Below are positions 33,821 to 44,825 of a DNA stretch of 64,000 nucleotides, one piece after another. The stretch spans positions 164,851-228,850 of the forward strand of contig MU119273.1 in assembly GCA_014904845.1 (NCBI GenBank). Direction: 5' to 3'. The position numbers and the translations under genes were made by a program. The notes beneath the pieces are model-generated. The model did not search any database and had not been told where the DNA came from. It saw only the letters and a list, made by a program, of their open reading frames with translations. Position 1 is the stretch's first letter. Every line of letters begins with the position of its first letter. The stretch comes from Acephala macrosclerotiorum (taxonomy: Eukaryota > Ascomycota > Leotiomycetes > Helotiales > Mollisiaceae).

Positions 33821-36588
33821 TCAAGAATGCACCATATAATCCCAAAGCTCATTCGAGAATCTTGCTTGGATATCCTTCAGCTCCCAGCCTTGACCTTTCC
33901 CAATGTCTGCAAGCACAGACTTGAATTCAGGAATGGCATCTTTGTAGGCGTGTTCCTTTAGGTATTGACGTGCTGGGAGGCCACGCATATTGATGTTCTC
34001 CCTGTTCTCCTGTCAGCTTGATTCATCCCATCTCGCACCACTATCTCGGCTAAACAAAGGGGGAAGAAAAGACAAGCGAAGCGAACTTACCACTCTTTTG
34101 CCCAGTGTGGTCTGACATTAAGCAACGCTCCATCAGCATCCTTATAACTCAACCAAAGATCCGCCACCCTCTGCATGAAAGGAAACCACTCATCATCAGA
34201 GACAGCATCCATAATGCTCAAGACCTCAATACTCGCTGTGCCCCACCTGTTGCCACTCTGAGGCGCCATGATCAGATCGCTTCCACCCATGATCCGCATC
34301 TCCAGCGTCAGTCTCATCGGACAATCATCATCCTCATAGCAGAGATTGATGATATCCCACCACGCCTTCCTCACCACATCGAAGTCCGGCTCATCCTTCC
34401 CTTTCTTCGCCGGAATCGGAATCTGGAACTCCATATCTCGAACGCGCATATTCTGAATCCCTCGTCGGAAGTGAAGTGCATTTGGTAACGCACACTTAAT
34501 GAGCTCCGTCTTTTTCTGCTCAAACTCCGAGAATTCAAAAGGCGGCAAGTTCACCATTCCGAACGTAGACAAGATCGCAGCCTGCCATCTCCCAGGGAAC
34601 GCCTGAAAAATAGGATTGCTGGTAATAACCTGCCCAAGCCATCCCTCAACCCATTGCATGAACGTCAAAAACGGACTTGGATACTCGACAGCTCCCGCGG
34701 ACGAGGAAACTGGGTTCCAGGTATTGACCCAAGCTTGCTGGGAGCGGGTGAACCAGAACCATTCAGAATAATAGTCGTCACGAGCGCGTTTTTCGAAATC
34801 AGCGAGGGAGGAGGCGTATTGGGCATCGGTCCAGGTACGGCGGAGGGCGATGGGGATGTCCTTGCGGTGAAGAGGTGGGATTGCCAAACCAATGTCTGGC
34901 TTGACTGGGGTGAGAATGGCGTACGACATTGGGTCGAGCTCGAATGTGATGTGGGTTACTATGCCGAGGAGACCGAAGTGGCCGGCTGCTGCTTTCAGGT
35001 GGGCGGGGGAGGTGATGAGGCGGGGAACGCCGTTGCAATCGATGTATTCGACAGCTCGGACGTAGTCGTTCACGGTCTTGTTTTGGCGACCTGCGCCGTG
35101 GCAAATGGGACCGTTGACGCCGCCGAATGTTACTCTGTCGATTGTCAGTCCTTGACTCTGACACAAAACTCAAACTTTCAAATCTCCAGCTTCAATTTCA
35201 CTCCAACGATATTCCTTCGAAATGTCCCAAGCCGTCTTGCAACATGGAGCCACCTCCAAAGCCCCTCGCATCACCGGACAATCAAACTAAGCGAGAAAAG
35301 AAAAAGGGGCACTCACTCAACAAGAATAACGTCAACTGGCAACGTCCACTTATTCTCCTTAACCGCCCACCTCCTAAACTGCTCATTCGTAACACTAACC
35401 CCAACCCGACACAACTGCTTCCCCTCCAGCGCCTTAATCTCCCCATCTCCCTTCCCTTCCCCACCAACGCTTTCCACCAACTCAATACCCATAAACTCAT
35501 TTCCTTCCACCACCTCCCCCTCCCCCGTCACCTTGACCCCTTCTTCCGGCTCGATACTCATAGCATCAGGGATCTTAGTCACAGCTTCCAAGTTAAGAAG
35601 GGAGACAAGAATCTGTTTATCGGCGGAGAAGATGGTGGACCAAGAATGGCGGTAGCCGGCGCAGCGGATGCGGTAGGAGTTGGCGGAAGCGTATTTTACG
35701 AGGTTGGAGAGCCCGAACACGGTCTTAGGGATGAAGGTATAGAGGGGGGTGTTGGAGACGGAGAGACCCCAGTTGTGAAAGGGAGTCTGGGCGTAGACCT
35801 GTGGTGGTTGTTAGTCAGGTTGTGAGGTGGAGCGTAGTGGGTGTGGAAGAGGAGGAGGATTTCAATTGCCCAAACTCAAATTGAGATCTTGGATGTCACT
35901 TGGTTCGGACCCAATGTCCATAGCAGCAGTCTCCAAATGCATCCCTTTGAAAGTCAGAAAAGAAGTTACAACTCACCTCTATAGTCTTCGTCTCCGCCTC
36001 GTCCTCAAAGATCCTCGGTAATCCCTCCTTGGTCTCGACCGCCTCCTCCTTCTTTGCCACGCCATTCGTCGTTCCGTTCCCGTTCATGTGCTCATGATGG
36101 CCATGTCCATGATGAAGCACCTCGTCAATCTTTTCTCTAAGTTCTTTGAAATGGCTCTTGACCGCAGGGCTTGGGGGAAGCACAAACCCATCCTTCCCGC
36201 CTTCCTCCCTGGCAGCCAATACCTCCTCCTCGCTTCCTCCATCAATGAAAACATCCAAACTCCTCTTCATTCCTTCATCTAACTCCTCATAGGCCTCCTG
36301 AAAAGCCTTGGTCTTCTGGAATACTTTGAGAAAGCCTCGGAGATGGATCTCTGGATCAACATTCTTATTCTTAATATCCCAAAGATGACTCTTCAACAAC
36401 GGGATATCGATGAGGGGGAATTGGTCGCCGATGAGGTCGATCTGGGAGATGATTTCTGAGAGGATGAAGTCTGTTGTCAAGTTCTCTTTTGGAGGAGCGG
36501 GGAGAAGTTGATCGAGTGTCTTTCTTGGTTTGGTAGAGGGAGCCGTCGAGGCTGCCGAGGTGGATGGAGCGGCGGTTGAGGTAGCCAT
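33821..36588 (-). CDS. FAD-linked oxidase, sugar-1,4-lactone-oxidase-like, with N-terminal extension
   Basis: Exons are 35977-36588, 35317-35798, 34091-35134 and 33821-34001; all joins keep phase, giving 772 residues. Residues ~210-500 hold a PCMH-type FAD-binding domain: IRCAGYRHSWSTIF, GGVNGPICHGAG, and SPAHLKAAAGHFGLLGIVTH. The C-terminal domain ends with NVRPHWAKEWENIN, matching the HW-x-K motif of arabinono/gulono-lactone oxidases, where the Lys/Glu region lies at the active site. The first 204 residues are unusual: a helical domain (LPLIDIPLLKSHLWDIKNKN...) and a His-rich linker HHGHGHHEH before TIEVYAQTPFHNWG. The substrate is not predictable; a sugar lactone or a related alcohol is likely. 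Intron 35799-35976 is long (178 bp). Confidence 0.82.
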
Positions 36589-37956
36589 CTTGCTTGTCGC
36601 TGTGGTCGAAGGACGAGGCTAAGCCTTATTCTCAGAAGAAGATGAAGGTTTGAAAACACGTTTGCAGAAATCGACAGCCTGAGAAAAGCAACGGAATTGC
36701 AAACCAAAACTCACAAAGTGAGATCCTTAACAAGAGAAATAAGAAGAGGACGAGGAAAGGAATAAGACCAATAATAAGAACATCAACACCACCCCACCAC
36801 GCTGCAACCCCCAGGCTCTCTTACCTCACCATTCTCGCTCTCCTTGGAGTCAAAAGGTCAGATTTCAGCTTCGGCCCTGCTCAACTCGGCGGCTGCGATT
36901 GCGCCTCACGTCAGCAACGAATGACATTCTTTCCTCCCTCACCCCACCGCAGGGGGCATGCAAGGGCCCTCAGAGGAGTTTATCACCTAATTATTTTCTC
37001 TCATTGGCTGAATGCGACTTCAGCTTTGGGGTCCGTAAGCGGAAGGACTCGTAAGGCTGAAGGGCCGTTTCTTGGCAACCCCCAATCGCCCTTCTCATTG
37101 CTCGAAACTTTCCTTGAGATGTCAGAAGTCGGGCGATTGTGATTCAGCTATTGATTGGACTGCCAAAGTTGTGCGACGGAGTGGGTGTGAAAGGTGCTGA
37201 GGATGTTCGGTGAGAGGAAGAGAGTTGGTGCCTAGGGTCAGATTCGTATGCTGTATCGCCATCCCTTAGTGTGGCTTGGCTCGGGACGGAGCGAGGGCTG
37301 TTTTGAAATGGGCCGATTGATCCGCCCCTCTGCCCGCTCAGCCGAGGAGATAATCGAGATAAAGATAGCGGTTGATTGCGGTACGGATAAATTGAAGATG
37401 TTGGTCTGACTTTCTGTTCAGGAATGAGAAGAAACATCTATACACTAAATGCTACCGAGTATCTGGAACATCGAATCAATCACTGAAGAGCCGTAAGGCT
37501 GCCGATTGGAAACATTGCTTTTCAAGACCACAGACATTTCAATGTCTGAAACACTCACTGCAACAACTGCGACAACAGTGTTAACATGTGAATGTCTAAT
37601 TTTCTGTGGAAGGATCAGATGTCAAAACTAGATCATTGTACAACTTGCTCTCTATAAACGAGGCGCATTTCAAAGACTCAAGCCTTTCACCGAACAATGT
37701 CTTGCTTCACTCGAAGAACAAATGTGCCAAGACACTGGGAACTTTGCATGGGGCGCTTCTCGAGCGGAGGAGAAGTCTCAAAAACAGAGATTCGTGACTG
37801 ATCTGCTGGAAGCAAACATAAGAGGACTTTTGGGTATCGTATTGTCTATGCGGAGATCCTAAACATCAACGCATGCATAATAAGCAGAAATTGCAAAGGC
37901 ACATCACGAAATAACGGATCGCTGAGCCTCCAGTTCCATACCAACCAGACATTACC
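36589..37956. other. Intergenic region
   Basis: About 1.4 kb with the FAD oxidase promoter and the 3' flank of the EF-hand gene. Small open frames here show no domain. No repeat or RNA gene was recognised. Confidence 0.35.
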
Positions 37957-39065
37957 TTATTTCTGTCTTATAATTTCCGTCAAGAAATCCTCACTGCTTC
38001 CCATTAGTTCATCTCGTCCCAAAACCAACCCCTCTCTCAAAGAATACGGAAATAAGGGAGACTCACAAACTCAAAGTAATATACCCATCCCTATCATCAT
38101 CATACTTCTTAAAAACATCCGTCATCCTCTTCAAACTAATACAACTCTGCACAAACAAATCAAAACTAATTGCACTTTCCCCCCTCTTATCATACGTCCT
38201 AAATAGCGTATCCACAAATTGCGGTGACAATCTATACCCAAACGCCACCAATGCATTCGTATATTCATCTAGACTGATGTTTCCGCTCCTATCAGTGTCG
38301 AAACGATCGAAGAGGGATCGCCAAGCGGCGAGGAAACCCCAGAGTCCGCAGAATTCTTCGAAGCCGATGGTGCCAGAGCGGTCGGTGTCGAACATGCGGA
38401 TCATCATTTTGACGGTGTGGGGGTCAAAGGATGTCCAGTCGCCGTTTACGAGGGCTGCTCGGAGCTCTCTTTCGGTCAAGTTTCCAGTCCCTGCTTTTCG
38501 TCAGCATTCGTTATTCCACCAAACTCAAGAAACTCAAGTGAGAGTAGAGATATACCATCTTTATCAACAGCCTTAAACAGAGGCCAAAGGGCTGGATCTG
38601 CGCCTGCTGGTGGTGCAGGAGAAGGAGGTGGTCTTGACATTGGTGGAGCTCGACCTCCAGGCCCGGGTCTGCCAGTTCCATATTGACCTGGTGGAGGAGA
38701 GGCATAGCCGCGGTTTGGAGGTGGGGTACCGTATCCGTGTGGTGGTCCTTGGGGGGAGAGTCGTCGTCCACCTGCTTGGTAGTCTGTGGGGAGTGGTGGC
38801 GCAGGTTTCGAGTATGATTGTTGGTGTTGTAGTGGGGGTTGGTTGTATTGCGGGGCAGAGGATGAGGAGGGAGTGTTGTTGCTGTGTTTCTGCGATTCTG
38901 AATGAGTATAGAGCGCTGGAATATAGGGGATTTATTTGATTCATACCCGTTCTGGCTCTGCGAATCTGTAGATGCTCAGGTCAGCTATTGTAGGTAAGTG
39001 GGGCACAGCAGCAATAGGACTTACGCAGGCAAGGAATCCGGATTAAAATTCTGTCTGTATGCCAT
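37957..39065 (-). CDS. Penta-EF-hand calcium-binding protein (PDCD6/peflin type)
   Basis: Exons are 39025-39065, 38947-38965 (only 19 bp), 38556-38889, 38067-38490 and 37957-37993, all in phase, 284 residues. The N-terminal ~115 residues are Pro/Gly/Gln/Tyr-rich, as in peflin and ALG-2 relatives. Five EF-hand loops follow: DKDGTGNLTERE, DTDRSGTIGFEE, DTDRSGNISLDE, a degenerate DKRGESAISFDL and DDDRDGYITLSFED. Loops 1-3 have all oxygen ligands; loop 4 lacks the usual acid at position 12, as is common in this family, which dimerises through EF5. It probably responds to Ca2+ at membranes or vesicle coats. The last exon adds only 12 codons after EF5 begins. Confidence 0.88.
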
Positions 39066-39544
39066 CTTGGTATATGTTATGGAGAATAGGAAGAAGTATG
39101 AAAATGTTTGTGGAAAGGTGGAAGTTTGAGTTGCGCACGGGAAGTCCTCTAACAAGCAGTGACATCCAGTTTGGAGGAGCTGTCCTGTGAACTGAGCCCC
39201 GTCACCAGGCGGGCGCGAATCCGCTTGGTCTGAGACAATGGCAGTGCAAGAAAGGAGCTGCGCACGGTGATACGTAACAATCCGAAGGTTGTTCAGTTGA
39301 TTGTGAGACTTCGTTACGAGGAGCAATGGGGAAAGTTCATCTCTTGGATGTGAATACTTCGTACAGTCGTATTGGGCACGTTTTGAGTAGCTGATGAGTG
39401 GTTCCTGAGCCCGACAGCGACGCCTTGACCAGCGAGTCATTGCCAAGACTCCTCGGTTCCAATCAGTGGGAACTCCCCCACCGACTTTATTCACTTCCAA
39501 AAAACAGCACACCGCATTCTCTTGTAAATCCTGTCTTATTTAAC
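39066..39544. other. Divergent promoter region
   Basis: About 480 bases between the EF-hand and ChaC-like genes, which are transcribed away from each other. No other feature was seen. Confidence 0.4.
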
Positions 39545-40456
39545 ATGACAGCCGATACTCTAGACTCCAGCTCAGAGTTCTGGTTATTTGGATACGGGTA
39601 CGCAAGACTTCTCGGCCCACAAATCTTTCTTAGAGTAACCAAAATTTGCTAGGTCCTTAATATGGAAACCCCCACCTCATTTCGTACGTCTTTTCATAGC
39701 AACAACTTCCTCCAAGCCCGCCTTACTGAACAATGCAAGGACAGACGAATTCCAGGCTATGTAACTGGATACGTGCGTCGATTCTGGCAGGTTTGTTTTC
39801 CAAGAACCCAACATGACACGACCGCAGCTTATGGACAATCCAGGCCAGGTAAGCAGAATGCAGTTTGCATAAGTCTCTGTGCCTTTGCTGACATGCAATC
39901 AAGTCAGGACCATAGAGGAACACCCGAGGCACCAGGACGAGTCGTAACGTTGATCGAACGATCATTCTGGGAAACGCTGGATGATCACCATCCATCTGGA
40001 TCCGACAAAGTCTGGGGAACAGCGTATAGGATACAAGCCGAGAAGGTCGCGGAAGTGCGAGAGTACCTCGATATTCGAGAGATCAACGGCTATACGATCC
40101 ATTATACGCCATTCTATCCAAGTGATGGATCCTCGACGATTCGGACATTAGTGTATATTGGAACGCCGGACAATGATCAGTTCATGGGTCCTCAGGATCC
40201 GCGGACGCTAGCAGAGCATATATACAGAAGCGTTGGTCCCAGTGGACCGAACATTGATTATCTTTTGAGTTTGGAAGTTGCTTTGGACAGTTTAAGTTCT
40301 GAGAGTGGAGATGAGCATATCAAGGACCTGGCAAACAGGGTCAGAATGATCGATCAGAGAGCCAAGGGTGACAAGAGTCATGCCACAGGCCAAGCAGTTG
40401 ATCATAAGCTCGAGAAGATTGGAAGCACAGACGAGCAAGAGGAGACGGAGAAGTAG
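39545..40456 (+). CDS. ChaC-like gamma-glutamylcyclotransferase
   Basis: Cytosolic enzyme that splits glutathione to 5-oxoproline and Cys-Gly. Exons are 39545-39597, 39653-39683 (31 bp), 39740-39790 (51 bp) and 39908-40456, giving 227 residues. The split N-terminus assembles the family's substrate loop: FWLFGYG/SLIWKPPPHF/DRRIPGYVTGYVRRFWQ, followed by DHRGTPEAPGRVVTLI. The general acid/base Glu expected in this fold may be the Glu of EVREYLDIREINGY, though I cannot align it with certainty. The join FWQ/DHRG lacks two or three residues usually present there, so the acceptor of intron 3 (117 bp) may be slightly different. The C-terminus is charged. Confidence 0.85.
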
Positions 40457-40836
40457 TTTGGCAGAGCCTTTTCGTTCAATTATCATCGCAATAGACCTAG
40501 AGCTGCAATAAGTGCAGTCTTTCATGAAAGAACCTTGATCGTAGTGATCTTGGTTGAAATCCCGGATAGCTCAGCGTGTGTGTGCGTGATGACTGCGAGA
40601 ATGTGTGACAGAACAGAATCAGGTAAGAATCCCCCCTAACGCCGAGCAGAGCGTGAAGCTCGCAAGAGATACCGCTTCCATAGACCACGAGGTTGACCGA
40701 TGCTTCTCATCAAAAGATGATACTCCAAAGTCTGACCACACAATTAACGTCCCAGGCAACCCAAGCTGACTTTTCTTTGTCCTCAAATCGTACGAACGCG
40801 CGCGCATTTCGGAGAAGAGATCACACTCGACTAGAT
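40457..40836. other. Convergent 3' spacer
   Basis: 380 bases between the ends of two convergent genes. Nothing was recognised; a GGATAGCTCAG near 40563 resembles a tRNA D-arm but no cloverleaf follows. Confidence 0.4.
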
Positions 40837-41697
40837 TTACCATCGGCCACCGCCGCCACCGCCCTGTTGTTGATCGCCGCCGCCATATCCACCTCCACCT
40901 CCGGAGTATCCTGTCTCTGGTCAGTGTTAAAGGGTCCCAAATGGGACGGCTGGAAGCCATGAGCTTGCCAACCACGAGTCACTCACCACCGCCGCCACCT
41001 CCATAACCACCTTGTCCACCGCCATAACCACCACCGCCTTGTTGGCCGCCATATCCACCACGGTCACCACCACCGTATCCGCCTAAAGATGTTAGCAATG
41101 TTGTTGAGGTATATGGAGTAAAAGAAGAATTACCACCACCGTAACCACCACCGCCGCGTCCACCATATCCACCACCTGTTTGAGGGTCAGAAAATATCAG
41201 GACGTTGAGCCTTGTGTTACATACCGCCTCGTCCACCTCCGAATCCGCCGCCACCACCACCGCCGCCGGAGCCACGCTCGCTGGCCTTGTCAACGCGAAT
41301 GGTACGGCCGTCGAACCTGCAGAGTTCAGTATGTGTATGACATTATGTGTATGACATTATGTTTGCTTCTGGACCTACTCGATGTTGTTCATGGCATTGA
41401 TAGCGGCCTCAGCCTCTTGCTCGCTAGTGAATCGAACGAAACCGAAGCCACGGCTACGACCAGTATCACGATCCTTAACGACGACCTGAAGGGCAGAAGG
41501 TCAGCTTTGTTTCGATGGTGGAGGCAGGAAAGGTACTCACAGCCTCTTCGACTTGACCGAACTCCTCGAATTTTTGTCTGAGAGCCGTCTCGTCGGTGTG
41601 CCATGCGAGGCCACTGAAGCGCAATTAGTATGCCATGTTGGATCGGAAGGGGAATGCTTGCGCAAAGGTGAACTTACCCAATGAATAGCTTGGACAT
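40837..41697 (-). CDS. Glycine-rich RRM RNA-binding protein
   Basis: Small hnRNP-like protein with one RNA recognition motif and a Gly-rich tail, of the kind involved in mRNA processing and cold or stress responses. Seven exons: 41678-41697, 41541-41613, 41379-41485, 41225-41316, 41134-41175, 40987-41082 and 40837-40910; total 167 residues. RNP2 is KLFIGGLAW (residues 3-11, split by intron 1) and RNP1 is RGFGFVRF (about 43-50). After KASERGSG the tail is GGYGG-type repeats ending [12 protein letters not shown]. The last three introns all split a Gly codon after its first G, so the exons of 42 and 96 bp can be skipped without changing frame. Intron 3 has a short direct repeat (TATGTGTATGACAT twice). 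Confidence 0.93.
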
Positions 41698-42270
41698 CTT
41701 GATTGATGTTTAGGTCGATGATCTGGGGCAAAGTCTCAATTTCCGCGCGCTTCCTCAGACACAAAAGTGCGCGTTCATCCGGGTGGTATAGAGGCTGAAA
41801 CGGAGGGAACATGGATCACGCAAAGAAAGTACATCGAGGTAGAACAGGCTCCGCAAAAGCGGACAAGGAAGGGAGAGGTGATATGATGGAGGTGAAGGTG
41901 AGGGTGAGGAGATCGAGGATGAAGGTCAGCGCACGCAACAGGAGAACAGACGAACTTCTTGATGGTTGTTGGGAAAGTAGTCGTTGGATATCTCGAAAGA
42001 CAGGTGAGTGGTTGATTGAATTGTATGAGGGGTATCGTGAGATTCAATGAAGTTGCTCGGTCGGACGACTGAAAGGACAGTACGAACGTTGAGTGATGAA
42101 GACTGAAGACACACGAAGAAGCGCGAACGAATTCGCAGAAAGAAGTAGGTGGGAAGCCGTAGGTGTAGGTGGAAGGAAGAAGGAAGAAGGTGCAGCAGTA
42201 GCGGGGGATATTTGAAGTCTCTGCGGTTGCTGCCCCTCCCTCGCGTAATTAACTAGCGCTGAATGAGCGC

Positions 42271-42300
42271 AAGGAGGGAAGGAGGGAAGGAAGGAAGGAG
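42271..42300 (+). repeat. GGAA/GGGA purine microsatellite
   Basis: AAGGAGGGAAGGAGGGAAGG followed by AAGGAAGGAG, about 570 bases upstream of the RRM gene start. On that gene's sense strand it is a CT-rich tract, a common promoter element of highly expressed fungal genes. Confidence 0.7.
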
Positions 42301-44525
42301 CTCTGTTCTCCCATTCACAACGGCAGCCTGGTCCTGCCTTATTTCGACCTGACTTGCCCATACAAACCATGCTCGCTCGATGAAATTTTTATGGCTCGAT
42401 GGCTTTCGGATGCTTGCTTTCAACGAAGCTTGGGCAGTGGGCATTGTTCAATCAGCACCACCAATTACGTGGGGACTACGACGCAGGGAGAGTGTGGCAG
42501 CAAGGTTGTTCCTCCAATCCAGCTTCCTTCAGAGGGCTGCAGCTGGCGACAGTAATGCGGCAAGCAGACCGGCTGAATCAACGTTGATGCCCACTGACTG
42601 GATTGGCTTGCGCTGATGGCGCATTACGATGAGGTTTGGGGCGTGTGGCCGCAGGAAAACTCTGGTATCAGATGCATATCAATGCCGATATATGATATAT
42701 TCACCGGACGGCCATGGGGAGATACTCTCGCCATCTGTCAGGCTCCGCATCTGGGGAGATTTCTCATCGCCAGACCATGCTATGGCCCAGGCACGCGTTT
42801 GAAATGCGATCAAGCTCCAATCACTCGATCAACGCAGTTATCGTTGACGTGCCTGGTGATTGCTGCGGCATCATGCCGAAATATGCAGGCTGAGTCTGAA
42901 AAATGCAGTCTGCGAACCGGTTTGCAGTTTGCAGCTTAGAGCTGGAGCTGGGTCTCTAATTCGACGATCAGCGGTATGCATCCACAGCTCGATTCGTCGT
43001 CTGGTGGGGTCGACGTTGAGTTTAGCTAGGGAGATAGCTCTGTGCAGGGCAGGGAGAAACGTGGTGCAGGCAAGAGAGTTCAGGGGAGGGGTCGCAGGAG
43101 GAGAGCAGTTAGTTTAGTTAGTTGTATGGAGCAATTGCAAGACTGGAAGCGATGCAGCGATGCAGCGATGATGAAGCGGCGTCCATTCTTTTTCTGCTCT
43201 AGGGGGCGCATCAAGCATTCACTTTCTACGGCGTCCCACGGTCTCCCACACGAAAGTATCACAGGCGGCCTCGATGCCCACCACTCTCGCGCCACTGTTT
43301 TAGTCCCTCCTTACTACGTAGTACAGACGTGGGGTCTATCGGCCTATCTTGCCATCTTGCCATCTGCCCCATCTGCCCCCATCATTTTCACTCCGCCAGC
43401 TCGAACTTATCGATAAGATGTCTCCATCAGAGTCGGTGCCCGTACTTGTCCCGAGCGTTGAGAGCTTCGACCGCTAGCTTGTCCCGGCTTGAGCCTTTCT
43501 CGCCTGTCGTTTGACTGCCATCGCCTCCACCAACTTCAACTCCCACTCCAACCAACTGCACCCCCCATTATCTGCGCTCTATTGCTCGCCAGTCTCCCAT
43601 GCGCTACACCAAGAGCTTCTTTATCCCCCTCCTCTCCCACCTGCTCGTGGCATCTCCTCTACGCAAGGCATCCAATCCCTCATCCACACCACCCACCAGC
43701 ACTTATAAACTCTATTGGGCAGTCTGAGGCCTCGCAGAACGTTGGAGACGGACTTAAGGATTGAACTGGATGCTCGCCCGAACTCCTCGCCACCGCGGCA
43801 CACCTTGGCAACCCCGATAGAAGTTTGTCTTTATTTTCAGCATGACGCAGCAGGCATCGATGAGGAGATACGGGGGAATGCCGGCCGGCTGGCTGCGTGA
43901 AGCTCCCGGGAGAGAGTTCAGCCCATTTCAAAATCAAAAGAAGCCTTCGCCAAAGGCCACCAATGCCAAGACTCTCATCAGATGCACGTTCATCGGACTG
44001 CCGCTGTACCAGAAAGGTATGTGACGATTTCTGAAGTCGAAATAAGATGTGTGGCAAAGTGGGACAACGAGAACTCGCAGATCAGTGTCGTTGTCCAATC
44101 CCACTCTCCCGGAATCACGATGAATCGTGACAGCTCACCTCTGACAACCGTACGCGCAGCTGGGTCGCATATCTCGCAAATCATGTGATCGACCTCGTTG
44201 TGACCCATCAGTTGGAGTATGAGCGGTGGCAGAGTCTCTGGGAAATATCTCAGGCGCTGGAACTGCTGTAGGGCTGGCGAATCCACACCGCTTTTTAGAC
44301 CCTTACGCCGTCATCTTTGCCATATTTCTGTCTTCCGCCGACCTCTCGGAAGCCAACTGTGATGCAGGGACTTGAGGTCTGTGAGTTGCTGTAAGTTTGT
44401 AATAGGTATCGCTTCGAAAAGGGGAAGCTTTTGACAGACGTAGAGAAGTCTGCTAGGTAAGATTACTACGGGCTGGTCAGCAGAACTCAAAACGCAGTTC
44501 TACTATTACAAAGTTCATCTGGCCT

Positions 44526-44610
44526 AGCGTCTGCACGATCTAAGAAAAGGCTGTGCAGTTATAGTAGCTACTTTGCAATCAAGCTTTTGAGTTGCGTATG
44601 TGCAGACGCT
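44526..44610. repeat. Short inverted repeat, possible hairpin or MITE relic
   Basis: AGCGTCTGCAC at 44526-44536 is the exact reverse complement of GTGCAGACGCT at 44600-44610, with about 63 bases between. Flanking and inner bases show further weak inverted similarity (GAACTCAAAACGC near 44487 against GCTTTTGAGTTGCG near 44583). No coding capacity. Confidence 0.4.
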
Positions 44611-44825
44611 GTTCTTTCTCGCTTCGGTAGGCGCAGCTTCCAATTTGAGTGTTGCTAGTCTTGCGAGCTCTTGACCTCTTGAGTTTATCACAATCCGCAA
44701 ACATGACGTTTCACTGCATAGCGATCATCAACAAATGCACCTTGGTCTGGCCATCATATCAACTGTAGTGGAGAAATTTCGGCGCTGGGTTGAGAAGAAC
44801 CTTCCACCCACCATCGGTATCATCC

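Larger units (their letters stand above)
41698..44825. other. Long intergenic region (3.1 kb)
   Basis: The first ~600 bases upstream of the RRM gene are purine-rich on the plus strand (CT-rich in the gene's sense), including a GGAA-type microsatellite. The remainder shows no conserved coding frame. An inverted repeat with 11-bp perfect arms (44526-44536 and 44600-44610) lies near the right end. Confidence 0.35.

Noticed and set aside
34654..35655. 333-codon frame antisense to the FAD oxidase
   Set aside because: Mirror frame of strongly supported exons with conserved FAD motifs.
40560..40640. tRNA-like start GGATAGCTCAG
   Set aside because: No matching acceptor stem, anticodon arm or GGTTCGA T-arm within range.
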